The notes below the pieces were generated by a model that was not told the DNA's origin, did not search any database, and saw nothing but the letters and a program-made list of their open reading frames with translations. From Zonotrichia leucophrys gambelii (lineage: Eukaryota > Chordata > Aves > Passeriformes > Passerellidae): DNA of 64,000 nucleotides. The translations under genes and the position numbers were made by a program. This document shows positions 1 through 12,100 of the stretch, one piece after another; within the stretch, counting starts at the first letter, position 1; each line of letters starts with the position of its first letter. Location: NCBI RefSeq assembly GCF_028769735.1, contig NC_088171.1, positions 145,783,917 to 145,847,916 on the forward strand, read 5' to 3'.

Positions 1-520
1 TTTGTTTTTACATGCTCTGATGTCTACCTCAACTCTCCATGCTCCCCATTGAGCGCCATTATCTCACTCTCTCAATGGATAGAAAGTGTTCACCCCACCA
101 AAATATGTTGCAGGAAACAGCTTTGGGCTCCTGATCTGTCTGTTGACTCATGAGGGCATCTGAAAAACCACATTAAATTAGCTGCCTACTTTCTGAAGGG
201 CTAAAATTATGTGAGATGATTCCCACTTATCATTGCTTGTATAAATTCATATAGGAAGACTTCAATGAACTCTGATTTCTTCTGTTGTAGGTTAATGATT
301 TAGCCACTAAATTAATTTCATTCTTTTTTTAGTCTCTGACCTTGGCTAACATCTCTGGCTATTAGCACATTATAAATATTAAACATTAAGGATATCCTTT
401 TTTGTATTGAAAAAATCTATAGGCCTTTCAAAAGCTACTTGGCAGATGATAAAATCTGGACTGAATTAACCTGTCTATACCCTGTTTTTGGTAACACAGT
501 AAGGCAAAGCTACCCCACAG
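1..520. other. Intergenic, AT-rich, no gene seen
   Basis: No frame gives a convincing coding stretch, and no RNA gene or known repeat is recognisable. The sequence is AT-rich with short TA-rich words around 365-420. Nothing else is visible here. Confidence 0.7.
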
Positions 521-680
521 ACTCACAGGATCAAAGGATGATTCAGGTTTGCAAGGGCCACTCTAGCCCAGCCTGCTGCTCAAAGCAGGATCAGCTGTGG
601 CCCAGACAGGATTGTTCATGGATTTTTGCTGTTTGGCCTTGAAATCCTCCAAGAATGGAGAATTTGTGGTCTGCTCAGAA
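521..680 (-). repeat. CR1 LINE 3' fragment (old)
   Basis: Read on the plus strand, this follows the usual order of an antisense CR1 3' end: a 'cacaggatcaaaggatgattcaggtt' block in decayed form, then 'ctgctcaaagcagg', then 'cagacaggattgttca', then 'cctccaagaatggag'. These are the conserved blocks of the CR1 3' untranslated region in birds. The element therefore lies on the minus strand and is 5'-truncated, as most CR1 copies are. Divergence from the remembered consensus is high, so it is probably old, and the right boundary is approximate. Subfamily not assigned. Confidence 0.7.
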
Positions 681-2580
681 ATTCTGACCAGTGACAATCA
701 CAGTCCCTTTACAGATAAAGCAGACCAAGCTGTACCAGACACAGCTCAACCAACTCCACTTGCGCAATGGCTTTGGTGCCCTAAATCCCCTCTGGTCCAA
801 GAGCTCCACCTTCCCCCCATTCCCAGGGCAGGCTGGGCTGGGGCTGGTGCAGATGTTCATGCAGATGTTGGCTCTGTGGGATCCTGGCACATCCAGCTGC
901 TTCCAAGCACTGCTTGCAATGCCCAGTGCCTGTGCCTCTGTCTCACCAAGCTCTAATTTAAACCTTTATATTCTACTCAGCTCCCAGTTTCTGCACAATC
1001 TTAGAAATATAAGGTCTTTCAGATGTCTGGAGTGCTCTAAATTTGGTTGAAATTGGCTAGCAGTTTCAAAATTTAGCGAGAAGCCAAGAGACTGATAGAT
1101 AGACTACAGGAATACATAAAGGTTCATTTTCTCAGCAAACAAGTCTGAGAATCCAATTATTGTATGATTTCTGCACAAGACTCAAAAACCTTGAAGGTGA
1201 GGTAAATGTAGCAAGCAGAATTTTTCCTCAAACCAAGCAGACTTTCAAACTTTTCAGAATTAAAATGGCTTTATTTCCATAGCAAATCTGCTTCCCAATG
1301 GCGTGAAAGTTACATCAGTTTTTGCTGTTACATGAAGACATTAATCCTACTTTAAATGTCTGTAGGCTTTTTAATCCAGCATCCCCAGTGTGATTACAAT
1401 AATTAAGTTTGCCATGTAACACTCTAATGAGAAAAGTATGATTTGTGGGGAGAGGTAATGTATTTTATGAGACTAAGCAATACTGTTGGGGACTAAATCA
1501 AACAAGCTTTCAGGAGCACAAATTTTTGGTTTTTCCTTTGCAGGTTTTCCACCTAGTGTAACAGTTGATGTGTGCCTCACACCTTTCTGGAATAACTGCC
1601 TTGGACTGAGTCATGTGTTAATGTTTTAATGAAAAGGGGGAACATGCTCCGTAGAGAACAGGGAGCAGCCACCATTTCTAGGGCAGTTCTTATGAAATAA
1701 TACATGGAATTTCAGATTTCCACCCCCCCCCCCCCACAAATGATTACACGATTAAGGACTTCAATTAATACCCATGCCCTTTCAAATTGTTCAGAGCCAT
1801 TATTCTTAAAGATAGAAAAGGCATGTTGAAAGCAATGCCACATTAAATGGTAAAAACACTGGAAGAAAATGGATTAAATATGTACAGCCCTCTGTTCTCC
1901 CGACTTTTCACTGATCTAATAATGCAAAAATCACTCCTTGGGACATTATGAAGTTACAGGCAATATATAATAAGGTTGAGTTGAAAATGACAAGTTTATT
2001 GGAAATATCTGTCTATAAAGAAATCACACACTTTCCAGATGAGTTGGGCAGAAAAACTAGTTTCCCTGTACTGCAAAAGAAAAAGGAGAGGAAGGAGTTT
2101 AAACAGAACCAAAAAGAGGACTCAGAGAGAAAACAAAAAATTATGAGAATGATGATCATCAAGTTATCTAAACAACTGGAAATAATCTGACTATTCTCAA
2201 ATGCTGTGTTTCAACTTTGATACCTGCATTTTTCATCTCTAAGGAAACAAAACCTATCTTAACTTGCTTGAACTTTCTATAACATTCCTGAAATCAAAAG
2301 TGAAAAAAAAGTAAAAAAATAAACAAAAATTATTTTTAAAAGAAAACACCTCTATATATATATACTTTTTTAAAATTAAAATTTAAGAAATATGCAACAG
2401 AAGGATCAAGGTACTGTTGCAAATATCCTGTCCCTTCCTTACACCATTCAGACTACATATTTCATTTTTAATTTCTTGATATTAATTCCAACTCATCTGT
2501 GATTATGAACTCATGACCCTCTGTGAGCACCTTTGGTGGCCTGAGGAAAGAGTGAAGGCAAAAATTGAGAAGACACAAAC
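681..2580. other. Intergenic, no gene seen
   Basis: Two overlapping short frames around 600-1050 are GC-richer but lack any domain, and frames are open in several registers at once, as expected by chance. A homopolymer of 13 C sits at 1723-1735. The rest (1050-2580) is AT-rich and contains a small TATATATA run near 2352. No RNA gene or further repeat recognised. Confidence 0.65.
1723..1735. repeat. Poly(C) tract, 13 C
   Basis: An uninterrupted run of 13 cytosines bounded by 'ca' and 'acaaa'. It is a simple homopolymer in otherwise AT-rich sequence. Length may be unreliable because homopolymers are error-prone in sequencing. Confidence 0.9.
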
Positions 2581-3556
2581 CCTTTCTTGGTGCTGGCTAA
2601 AAAATACAGAATATACAATATACAATACAGAATATTGCATTTGTTCTTAGCAGGATCTGGAAGAGTACAGACTCACCAAGTCAATCTGTGTTTGTTGTGC
2701 AGCCAGAGAAAATGGACCATCATCCTGGTGTTTCCTGATGCTCAGTATGCTCCTGGCTCCTCCAGGGCACAGCGATCTGGAGCTCCTGGAATGGGCTCCT
2801 GACAGACAATACCTTGTGGATCTGTGCCCTGCCTTTGAGCAGGGAATGTTAAGTAAAGTTCAACACAGATGTGGTTAATAGTGGTTTCTCTTGGTTGAAC
2901 CATGGGGCAGGAAGGAGCCATTTCATGGATGAGGAATCTCTCCATAAAGTGAGTGACCAATGGGCCAGGTTTATGGCACGGGCTGTGGGGAAGTGTCTCC
3001 CCCTGTTAGGACTGGCTGTTGGAGTCTTTTCCCCCTTCTCACGCCAGTCCAGCCCCTTCTCTCCCTCTCCCCAGGCTCTGCTGTCTCACTCCCCAGGCAT
3101 TCATCACAGAATGCAGAGATATAATCTAAGCTCTGAGACTCCAGTGCACTGCTAAGAGCCACCATCCCCAAATCCAAACTTGTTCCAGCCCCAGAAATGC
3201 CAGGTCTGAGGTGGCTGCTGCCTTTGTCTTTAATAATGAACCTCTGAGAACATCCAAACTGCAGTATGTAAATGCAGCCTAAATACAACAATTTATCCTG
3301 ATGCACCATCTCACTCATGGTTTGCAGCAGGATTTTGAACTTGGCAAAGGTAGCTAAAACACTTTCTCCTTTACATTTTTCCTAAATCACAGGCCTTTTT
3401 CTCTGAGAGGTGTGATTAGAAGTGCCAACTCTAGGGAGAGCTGAGGGGGATAAGAAGGTTGTTAGTAGCTGGCAGGAGAGGTGCCTGCCCCTCTCCTTTG
3501 CTGTGAATAGTTTGTGACATGGTGCCATATGAAGTCTCATTTCAGAGTGTGTCACC
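2581..3556. other. GC-richer intergenic patch, unassigned
   Basis: Base composition rises here and pyrimidine-rich runs occur (about 3028-3072). Several frames are open for 70-115 codons, but none shows a domain and they overlap on both strands. The patch may include an old, unrecognised retroelement, since it directly abuts the LTR nest that starts at 3557. I cannot name it. Confidence 0.5.
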
Positions 3557-3990
3557 TGTGGTGGGTTGATCCTGCCTGGACACCAGGTGCCCAAGAAGCT
3601 GCACAGTCACTGCTCTCCCCAGCTGGACAAAGGAGAGGAAAGAGAACAAAACATGGGTTGAGATAAGGACAGGGAGAAATCACTGAGGAATTACAGTCAT
3701 GGGTTGCCCACAGTGTCACAGCATCCTTTGGGCATCCGCCTGCTCCTTCAAGGGGTCCTACAGGGGCTGCAGGGGGATCTCTGCTCCCCAGGGACCCCCA
3801 GGGGCTGCAGGAGCACAGCTGCCTCACCATGGGCAGCACCAGGGGCTGCAGGGGAGCCTCTGCTCTGGTGCATGGAACACCTCCTACCACCCCTCCTTCA
3901 CTGCCAAGGTGTTTCTCTTACACATTCTCACTCCTCCCTTCAGCAGCACTTGTGCATTTTTCCCCCTTTCCTAATGCATTATTGTCACCC

Positions 3991-4636
3991 TGTTCTTCTA
4001 AGTTCTTCTAAGCCTTTTGATGTTTACATTCTTGTAATGAAGTTTCTCATGCATTTTTATGTAAATAATTATTGTTTTACATTCTTTCCTAGAAGAGGAA
4101 AAATATGATGAACTGTTAGTTCGTCCAGTGTCATTGGAGAAGTGGCACTTTCATCTTCCAATCCACTGTTGTGACGGTGTTCACAGGGGTTTCCTGGTGA
4201 GGGAAGAGACGAGAATGTTGACTCCATGTTCAGAAACTTGATTTATTATTCTATGATATATATATTACATTATAACTATACTAAAAAGAATAGAAGGAAA
4301 AGTTTTATCTCAGAAGGCTAGCTAAGCTAAGAATAGAAAGGAATGAATAATAAAGGTTTGTGTCTCGCACAGAGTTCAAGCTAACTGGGCTGTGATTGGC
4401 CATTAATTACAAACATCCACCATGGGCCAATCATGGATGCACCTGTTGCATTCCACAGCAGCAGATAATCAATGTTTACATTTTGTTGCTGAAATCTCTC
4501 AGCTTCTCAGCAAGAAAAATCCTAAGAAAGAATTTTCAATGAAAAGATGTCTGCGACACACTGTCACTTTTGAAAGTCTATAGATGTTGGAGTCAGAAAA
4601 TTAACTTCCCTTCTTTTTACCTTAGAACTTCCAGCA
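3991..4636 (-). mobile_element. Middle LTR-like insertion (~250 bp), itself interrupted
   Basis: Removing the inner LTR and one copy of its target duplication leaves about 250 bp that starts TGTTCTTCTAAG and ends TTAGAACTTCCAGCA. The ends share a TTCTAAG inverted core and the TG...CA form, which suggests a short LTR or similar element inserted into the outer LTR. A direct 10-bp repeat (ttcttctaag twice) sits at its left end. I could not find a clean target duplication at 3981-3990 versus 4637-4646, so the boundaries and the class are inferred. It could instead be a non-autonomous element of another type. Confidence 0.45.
4170..4558 (-). mobile_element. Complete solo LTR, ERVK-like, with 6-bp TSD
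   Basis: A 389-bp element with TG...CA ends (plus strand TGTGACGGTG ... CTGCGACA; minus strand TGTCGCAGAC ... CACCGTCACA). It is flanked on both sides by the identical hexamer CACTGT, at 4164-4169 and 4559-4564. A 6-bp target duplication is typical of ERVK (class II) elements. On the minus strand an AATAAA signal lies at 4242-4247, towards the U5 end, fitting that orientation. No internal gag-pol-env sequence is present, so this is a solo LTR left by recombination. It is the youngest layer of the nest because it is intact and splits the element around it. The sequence resembles a common passerine LTR, an impression from memory. Confidence 0.85.
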
Positions 4637-4836
4637 TGTGTGTCATTTTATTTTGTGTCTTATAGCACAAAATCCCAGAGGTGTTCCCACATCACTGCTG
4701 GGTTTGGCCTTGCCCAGCTGTGTGTCTGTCCTGGAGCTGGCTGGCACTGGGCATGGGGGAATTTTCTGGCAACTTTCAGAGAATCCACCCCTGCAGGTCC
4801 CCCACTGCCAGAATCTGGCTGTGCAAACCCAACACA

Positions 4837-7800
4837 TGACCAAAAGATTTGGATTTTACCGTGAGAAAGAGGTTAGTCTACCTCCCATAGGAACTGACTG
4901 GTGAGGTTTCTTATTAATAAAAAAGAAAAAGGTCTCCTCTGAAAGATCCCTTCATCTGGATGTTTGAATAGATTACAGCTGAATGAATGGAGAGAAAAAG
5001 CTGTTCATGGTACAGGGATACAGAAACTTTATAGGTGGGTGGAGCACAAAATAGCAGTAACAAAAAGAGAACTTTTTGTCTTGTTTTGCTTTTGCAGACT
5101 GATTTCCTCATTCAAATACCCTCAAGATGTGCACATAAAGCACTTTGCACTGACACCTTGAGGGATCTCTAACCTTTCATTCACTAATTAAAATGCCTTG
5201 TCACAGCAATTTGAAAACTTAGGAGAGAAAATGACTCACTCACATGATGTCTTAGAGCACGTTTCCTGCTGCAGTGAGCTCCAGACCACAGAATCCCTCT
5301 GTGTTATGAGTTTCTCAGCACAGCCTCTCAGATCTTTTGTTTGGGCTTTTTTATTGTTTGGTTACAGAGAAGCCACATGTTTCATATGCAGTTGCAATCT
5401 GAAAGGAGATATTTTTAAATGGCAAAACAAATTCCATGCTACTTAACAATGGCAATTTTTTTAATGGAATAGATGATTTTGAAAGGCTGAAAGCTTAGCT
5501 TGGCATAAAAAAGCCAAACCACACTTTGTCATCCCCACACAAAGAGGGTTGGAACAATTTTCTCTCCATATCCATGGTTTGTATAGGAAGATATAGTGGG
5601 CTCCACATGTGGTATGAGAAATTGTGGTAGGTCACTGGGAAACACTTCTGAAGAAAAGTAGGAAATCACTCAGAAAAACTGACATAGGAGGGAATGTCCT
5701 TCACTGTAGGGATTCACAAACAGGGTAGTCCTAAATCTGGCAGGGATAATGGTGGGGGTCACTGTGCAACACATCAGGGTAATTATCTAAATTATCTCTT
5801 GCATGGAGTCCCACCTGGCCCCTCTGTCTGGGTTATTAATAATGAAGGCGTCTCATCCACAATAAATAACCATCAATAACAAAAGCCTGTAATAAAACCT
5901 ATAATAAATATCCATCCATGACAAAAACCTATAATAAAACCCCAGCCACACCTGGGGTTACTCTATGATTTCACTCAGCATCATCAGTTTCACTCTTCTC
6001 TCTTTGGTATTCAGTTTTTGTGCCAAGTAGCCACTTCCTTTCTTGAACTGGTAATGTGTTTTATGGTGCCTCTCCACCTCCTTCTATGTAATTTTCTTCC
6101 TCACAAATGTTTATTTCCCACTTGTACTCCAATTTCTGTTATACACCTTGTAGCTTAAAGCAGCCTCTACTTTGTGTTTCACCCTGTTTTATACTTATTT
6201 CCTTGCACTAAGAAAAAACAAAACCTTTCCAGCAGAGTAACATTGCTGTAGGTGAAACCAAAAAAGTGGAACGATAAAGGTTTTATGGGAATGTGCCCAG
6301 TAACATAACACATGTGTGGTCATGCACATCACACCCCACCTAGAATTGCATCCTAGAACACTGACAGGGATATTGCAGGGTGCAGGAATGATGCTGGGGG
6401 GCAAAAATGTCCTTTTCAGCCACTGACTTCCAGAAGCCAGCTCAAATGTGCTTCAGGTTAAAAGGGATTCTGTCTTTCAGTCCCATCCTTGCCCTCCAAA
6501 GGGTCCACACCACCCTGCTTGGGCTGTGCTCTCTGCAGCCTCTGCTCACAGCCTGCACTCCTCAAATTTCCAAGCTCCTCAAATTTCGTTTTTCCTTCGT
6601 TTGGTAATATTTCCCACAAAGCAGAACACTTCCCACAGGAGTTCCAATTTCATGTGCTTTAGTCATAGTCAAAACACAATGCAGGAGAATTTCAGGGTCA
6701 TTGCTGAGGGTTTTGTTCCCAGCTCCCACGGGAAGTCAGTAGGAATAGGAATATTGCTGCACTTCATTCTAGATATTTGACCTTTGAGATTTTTTTCTTC
6801 TCTCTTGGTCCTTGTCTATTGTAAGCTCCATTGTAACTCACCAAGTACATTGTGAGGTTCAAAGGAAGAACTTTTTCTTGGAGCCTCAAGACCATGAGGA
6901 CAGTGCCTAATTATCATTGCACTGCTTTAAAATTGGCAAGATATGTTCCAAATTCTTTAAATATCCAGCCATAATATTTGACCTGCTGACTCTGTGCAAT
7001 AGATTTGACAGTCTATGTTAACCTCTACAAAAAGAGAGATTTTCACATCTTTTAAACGTTCCATTCTTTTCATTTAATTGACTGACCCTGTTCTCATATT
7101 AGGGGATGCATTACAAACCTGTCTCCCAGGAGAACCTGCAACTCTTGCTGACAGTCCAGTCACAGGTTGTCAGACTCTGCCAGGAGTACGGTGCTGTGCC
7201 TTCACACTGAACCTGGCAATTGCTCTTCTTCAGACTTGCAACACATCAAAAAATTATTTTCAAATTAATTTTCTCTTCTACTGAAACATATGTCAGATAT
7301 TTTGACATCATCAATGATAGTGCAATCAGACACCAAAAATTGGAACCATTGTATAGAAAGGTTCTGTTCAGACAGCAAATTCCTGATATTTTTTTAAGTC
7401 CTGTGGGGAAATTTAACTGACACACCCCCATGAAGTGCTGATAATGAGTCAGGATTTTCCAGTGCACTGGCCCAAAATTTTCTAATAGAGGGAAAATAAT
7501 TAAACTCTCAAGCAATTTATTGCCTACTGCTCTGAAATATGATATTAATATACAGCAAACAAGAACCCAGCTATAAAGAAGTGTGTATTTTATACTCAAG
7601 GAAAAAAAAATATTAAAGTTAATGTGATATTGTGGTGTCAGTTTGAGAATTTTGGGTGGCATTTCTAAGTTACATTGGCCACTTCCAGTGATACAGAAGT
7701 ATATGTTCAGATAATTCCTTGGCATCCTCTGTGTTGTGCAAAATATTTGGCTGGTGACAATAAATCCACTCCAAGAAATGATGTCAGAAAATAAGTAATG

Positions 7801-9180
7801 TCTAATAAGAGGAAAGGCATTTTCCAGCAAGGATTTTTATAACCCTGCTGCCAGGAATGGGCACTTTTGGTTCCTCCCCTCTGCCTTACATCGAAGGATT
7901 TATATTATTTATTTTCTTAAACTAAAAGTTCAAGACCATTAAGGAACTGCAGTTCATCTTTAAGATGAATTGCAAACCAGTTGTGCAGTATTTCACATTA
8001 ATGATCCAGTGCCTACTGAACAGCATGCAGAAAGCAGAATACCAGTTCTCTCTTTGGTAAACACAGCAAAAGAGTGTAATCTAGAAACCAATTAACATTG
8101 ACAGAAAAGTGCAATGATTCCAGTTGTCTAAACTAAAAGTTATGAATAACTTAGTCAAGCAATTTAAACCTTTCTAGAATGCAACGGAGTTCTACACAAA
8201 TCATAGCTTGAAGGCTTAGCAGTCAGAGTTCAAAGTTACAGGTCTGCTGTAAACAGCTTTCCAATGAAATAGTGAGCATTTAAAGCTCCTATTATTTGTA
8301 TTTTACAGGAAACTACATCTATCACCAGGTAGTTTCATTTTCCAGGAAAAGATATATGCTATGCTAGGAATTATTTCAACTTTCATGAATTTCTTATATG
8401 AATTATTAGTGTGCACCCAGTATGGGTTGCAACATCTCATGTAACAGATGAAATCTGGGTTTTAAATGAGCAGTGGTAAACAAATATCTTACAGGCTAAT
8501 TAATGAGAGCTGAGGAAAGGATTATTTCATACCCTGTATCTAGTAGGAGGTGGGATGAAATAGACTGAAAAGCTCATCCTCATGCCAGACACAGAATTCT
8601 GGCTGTTAAAGTAAGGTGATACTGGCCAGGGACTCAAAAAATGCCTTTACAGTGTGATCATGTTGATGTTATGATCAGACTTATTTTTTTATCACATTTT
8701 GCTTCCAATTAAAAATGGCTAACAGCCTACACAGAATTTAAAGTGAGAGAAACCTCTTACCCTTTTTTTAAAAGTGTAGACAAGTGAAAGCACTCTGGTT
8801 TTCTACATTTTTCTTTCTGAGTCGAACCATTATTTTGACCAGGAAATGTATCTGTAAAGCATCAAGCAATCCTTTGTTGTGTGTATGTGGTTAGAAGGTC
8901 ATGTAACAATGCTGAGGCTGTAGGCTGTTCAAAGGATGAATACAAGGAGGTAACTCCCTTGGATGTGTCTGTCTGTGGGCCAAATGTGAGGAGGGAAAAG
9001 CAAATTTCCTGTTAGGTGCCCCGTGTCCCTCTGTTTCCCTTTCTTGAAGTTCAGTGTGAGCTGAGCTGCTGCCATCTGCCACGAATAACAGCATGACTCT
9101 CAGACAATGACTTCTTTTAAGTGTAGTAAAAGACAAAGGAGTTGTTCTTGGCTTTATAACACAATTGCTTGTTAGTCCTT
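4837..9180. other. Intergenic, no gene seen
   Basis: AT-rich unique sequence. The longest frame (minus strand, 7246-7830) opens at a TTG codon and has no recognisable domain; from its first ATG it would be about 159 codons. T-rich sequence runs over about 5990-6190. The segment 7900-8530 has a texture of short AT-rich homeodomain-like words and might be conserved, but this is only an impression. No RNA gene recognised. Confidence 0.65.
5878..5940. repeat. Imperfect short tandem duplication, 42-bp period
   Basis: The block aacaaaagcctgtaataaaac (5878-5898) recurs as gacaaaaacctataataaaac at 5920-5940 with three substitutions. Further 'ataataaa' words lie between the copies. It looks like a local slippage or small tandem duplication in AT-rich DNA. 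Confidence 0.6.
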
Positions 9181-12100
9181 GTAGCATATGGCAGGCCAGG
9201 CAGATAACCAGACATTTGACTTCTCTAATATTAGCAACATCTTCTTCCTGTTTCAAATTCTTTTTGGCCCTCCAATGGCAATTTTCTCACAGAATGCAGT
9301 GAGAAAATCCCTGACACTTTCAGCTGTACATCTTTTTTTTTTACTCAGGAGTGTTAACAGGTACTCAGAAAGAAATTAGCCATCACTCAGAAGGAAGAGC
9401 TGCTTATAAAGTTTTTGATGTGTGGTTGTTTCCATTATTTGACCAGATCATGTTATGGATAAACACAAGGCTGGACTGCAGCAAAAGAGATGTTTTGGAA
9501 GAGGTGAAGAGTGATTCACAGATACAAGCACCAAAACCTGAGGCACAGAGCAGTGCATGCACATTTCAAGTCAGGAGTAGTCCACCCTATGTCTCCGCAC
9601 TGAGCCAGACCAGGATGATGTTGGGATCCTGATTAAACTTTCCTGGTGACCTCTGTGGCCACCCTAAAGACTAGATTCATATTCAATAAGAACAGCTCAA
9701 TGCTGTGTGAGGCTGAGGATGTTTCCATGCCTACATGTCCTACTCATAGCAGGATGCTCTAGGCAAAATTTGTCTCTTGTACACAACAACCATTTAGCAG
9801 CTGAAGGTGTCATTCCCTTTAGAGTGTTTCAAAGGTAACTTAAAAACTTGGAATAACTTTAAACAACATAAGAAAGTGCTTTCTCCAGAGAGGATTACAG
9901 AGGACTACAAATCAGCTTCTGGCCACTGGATTGTTGGGAAAACATAACTAAAACAAATAATCGTTTATCTTGAGTTATTTAAGTCCTCTAGTGCCTGTGC
10001 TGATAGCTGCTTTCATCATACTGATTTATATAAAATAGGTTTGGTGTTGAATCTCATAAACCTTCCATGTGATTCTGCTGAGGTGCTGGGAAGCCCAAGG
10101 ACTGTGGAAAAACAGACATCTCAGCATCATGAAGCCAACTGAAGTTCCATGAATGCCTCATCTAAACCAGACAGATCCACCTCTTCAAAGCCTTCCAAAA
10201 GAGGTATTTACAGTACTCACAGCACTGCAGGAACCCCAGGTAATAGTGCTTCATGTGCCTGATGTTGGTATTTGTGGGAGATATTTATGCTGCAGTAAAC
10301 TTAACTTTTACACTCTCTCTTTCTCTCTCTTTCCTGACATGGCCTTGCAGAGCCTCCCTGCCATTCCTGTGGGACACGAGAAGGGCAGACATGAGAGCAG
10401 GGGAGGGTCTGAGCCTGGCCAAGGCAGGAACAGGAGCCCTCTGCAGAGCCCAGCCACCATCACCCACTCATCACCTGGGGAGCCATCACTCCCCACAAAC
10501 TGAGCCAGCTGCAAACTGCTCCTGACAGCCTAATTTCTCCTGGGGATGTCTTTAATGGACAGGCTCTGCATATCTCCTATTGACTTTTATGACGGGCGTC
10601 ACACTTCTTTTGTCTTGTAGTGGCGAGCTTGGAAAGTATAATAGAGGGACAACACCATCCAGATTAAAAAAACAAAGCAAAAAAAAAAGAAGAATCTTTT
10701 GTAGATAATTATTTTTCTGCAGTTAAGCACAAAACTTACAAAATGAAAGTGCAAGTACAAAAAACAGGGGCTTGAAGAAACAGAGCAGTAGACTGGTATA
10801 ATCCCCATTTACACATCAATATTTTTTCTGGACTTCTGATGACACTCTGAGGATGATACTCAAAAAGCAGATGGTGAAACAGGTAACATGGCAAAAGGGA
10901 TGGTCCACAGAGCAAAGCAAAAGGGAGGTGTCTCCTCCATGAAGGTTTCGTTGATTTGGAAGAGATGAAACAGGGAGGGTGTAGAGCAGGTTCCAGTAAC
11001 CAGAATGAAGATGTGTGAAGAGTTTCTGTAAAATACTAAAAAGTCTGAAGAGCATCTCCCCTGCCACAGGAAAATAAAGATACTACCATGGGAATGTACC
11101 ACATTAAAACTTGACACAGACAAGTAGCTGATTTATTCAATAGGGTTCAATTAACTATTTCAAAAATTGCAATCATTGCACTCCCTCTTTCTCATCTTTT
11201 TGTGTGCTCCATTTCTGGGGATCACATATTGTCTACTTCATTGTGTTTTACTGATTTTATCAGCCCTTGTTTCTCCCACGGATCCCAAAAAAGGACATTT
11301 TACATGGGAAAGTTGTTAACTCTGAGCAAAACAGCTTTTTTGATCTGTTTGCAGACCAAAAATCCCTGGCTGTGGATGGGAAGATTTTTTATCTGCAGTC
11401 AAAGATTTATTTATGTATCTGTCATGGAATTACAGGTGCAGGGGGAGAACAACACAAGCAGTGGGGCTCAGTTTTGTGGCCATGGTCCTCACCCAGGCCA
11501 ACAGCAGGCTTCAATAGAAGGGGCTGCATTTCATGAGATCCTTTTTTTAGATCATGGGTAAGTTCTCCTTACTTCATGATTTCACAGATGATTACTGTGA
11601 TGTTGAAAAGATTTGGAAGTCCAAGAAAATACAATCAAACTGAGACAAGTGAGTAGGACTCAAGTTGAAGGTCCACTTAACTTCCTGCAGCAGAACTGAC
11701 AGATGAAATTGAGGACAAATGTAAAATGCAGGAGGCTTTCTTCATGTCATGAGCAGAAGAATAAAACCAGAACAATTATTACTTTTACATCTTCTGTTGA
11801 GGAACTGTGCTGGGTGGTGTTAATCTGCACAAGGAGCTGTCAAATCCAAGTATGCATGGAGTTATAAAATCTGAAGATTTTTAGGTGCTTCAGTGGAAGA
11901 TGGGCTGGAAGGGATTGAGGATAAGAAAAGCAGAAGCACAAAACTGGTTGTGATGGAAGTCATTAGACACTTAGTATTGACTTCTCTGTCAGATTAAATC
12001 TGTTACACACAGGGGCAACAACAGTACTGTCATACCACATATTTCTAACTGAACAAAAACCTTGCCAGTAAGGTAAAACTGGCTGCTATGATTCAAGGCT

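Larger units (their letters stand above)
3557..4836 (-). mobile_element. Outer avian ERV LTR, interrupted
   Basis: Two separated parts look like one antisense avian LTR. The left part (3557 to about 3990) starts TGTGGTGGGTTGATCC, contains 'ccaggtgccca', 'gataaggacagggagaaatcac' in decayed form, repeated 'ggggctgcaggg' modules and 'tctcactcctccc'. The right part (about 4665-4836) carries 'ggagctggctggcactgg', 'catgggggaa' and ends 'gcaaacccaacaca'. On the minus strand the element thus begins TGTGTTGGG and ends CCACCACA, the TG...CA ends expected of an LTR. Flanks TCACC (left) and TGACC (right) may be a degenerate 5-bp target duplication. The interruption is two later insertions. Class not certain; the assignment is from memory of a common avian LTR. 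Confidence 0.65.

Noticed and set aside
3028..3160. Polypyrimidine run followed by CCCCAG and an open frame, like a splice acceptor and exon
   Set aside because: No domain in any frame, no matching donor with a coding-like exon between, and frames are open on both strands. Pyrimidine-rich patches of this kind are common in the GC-richer segment.
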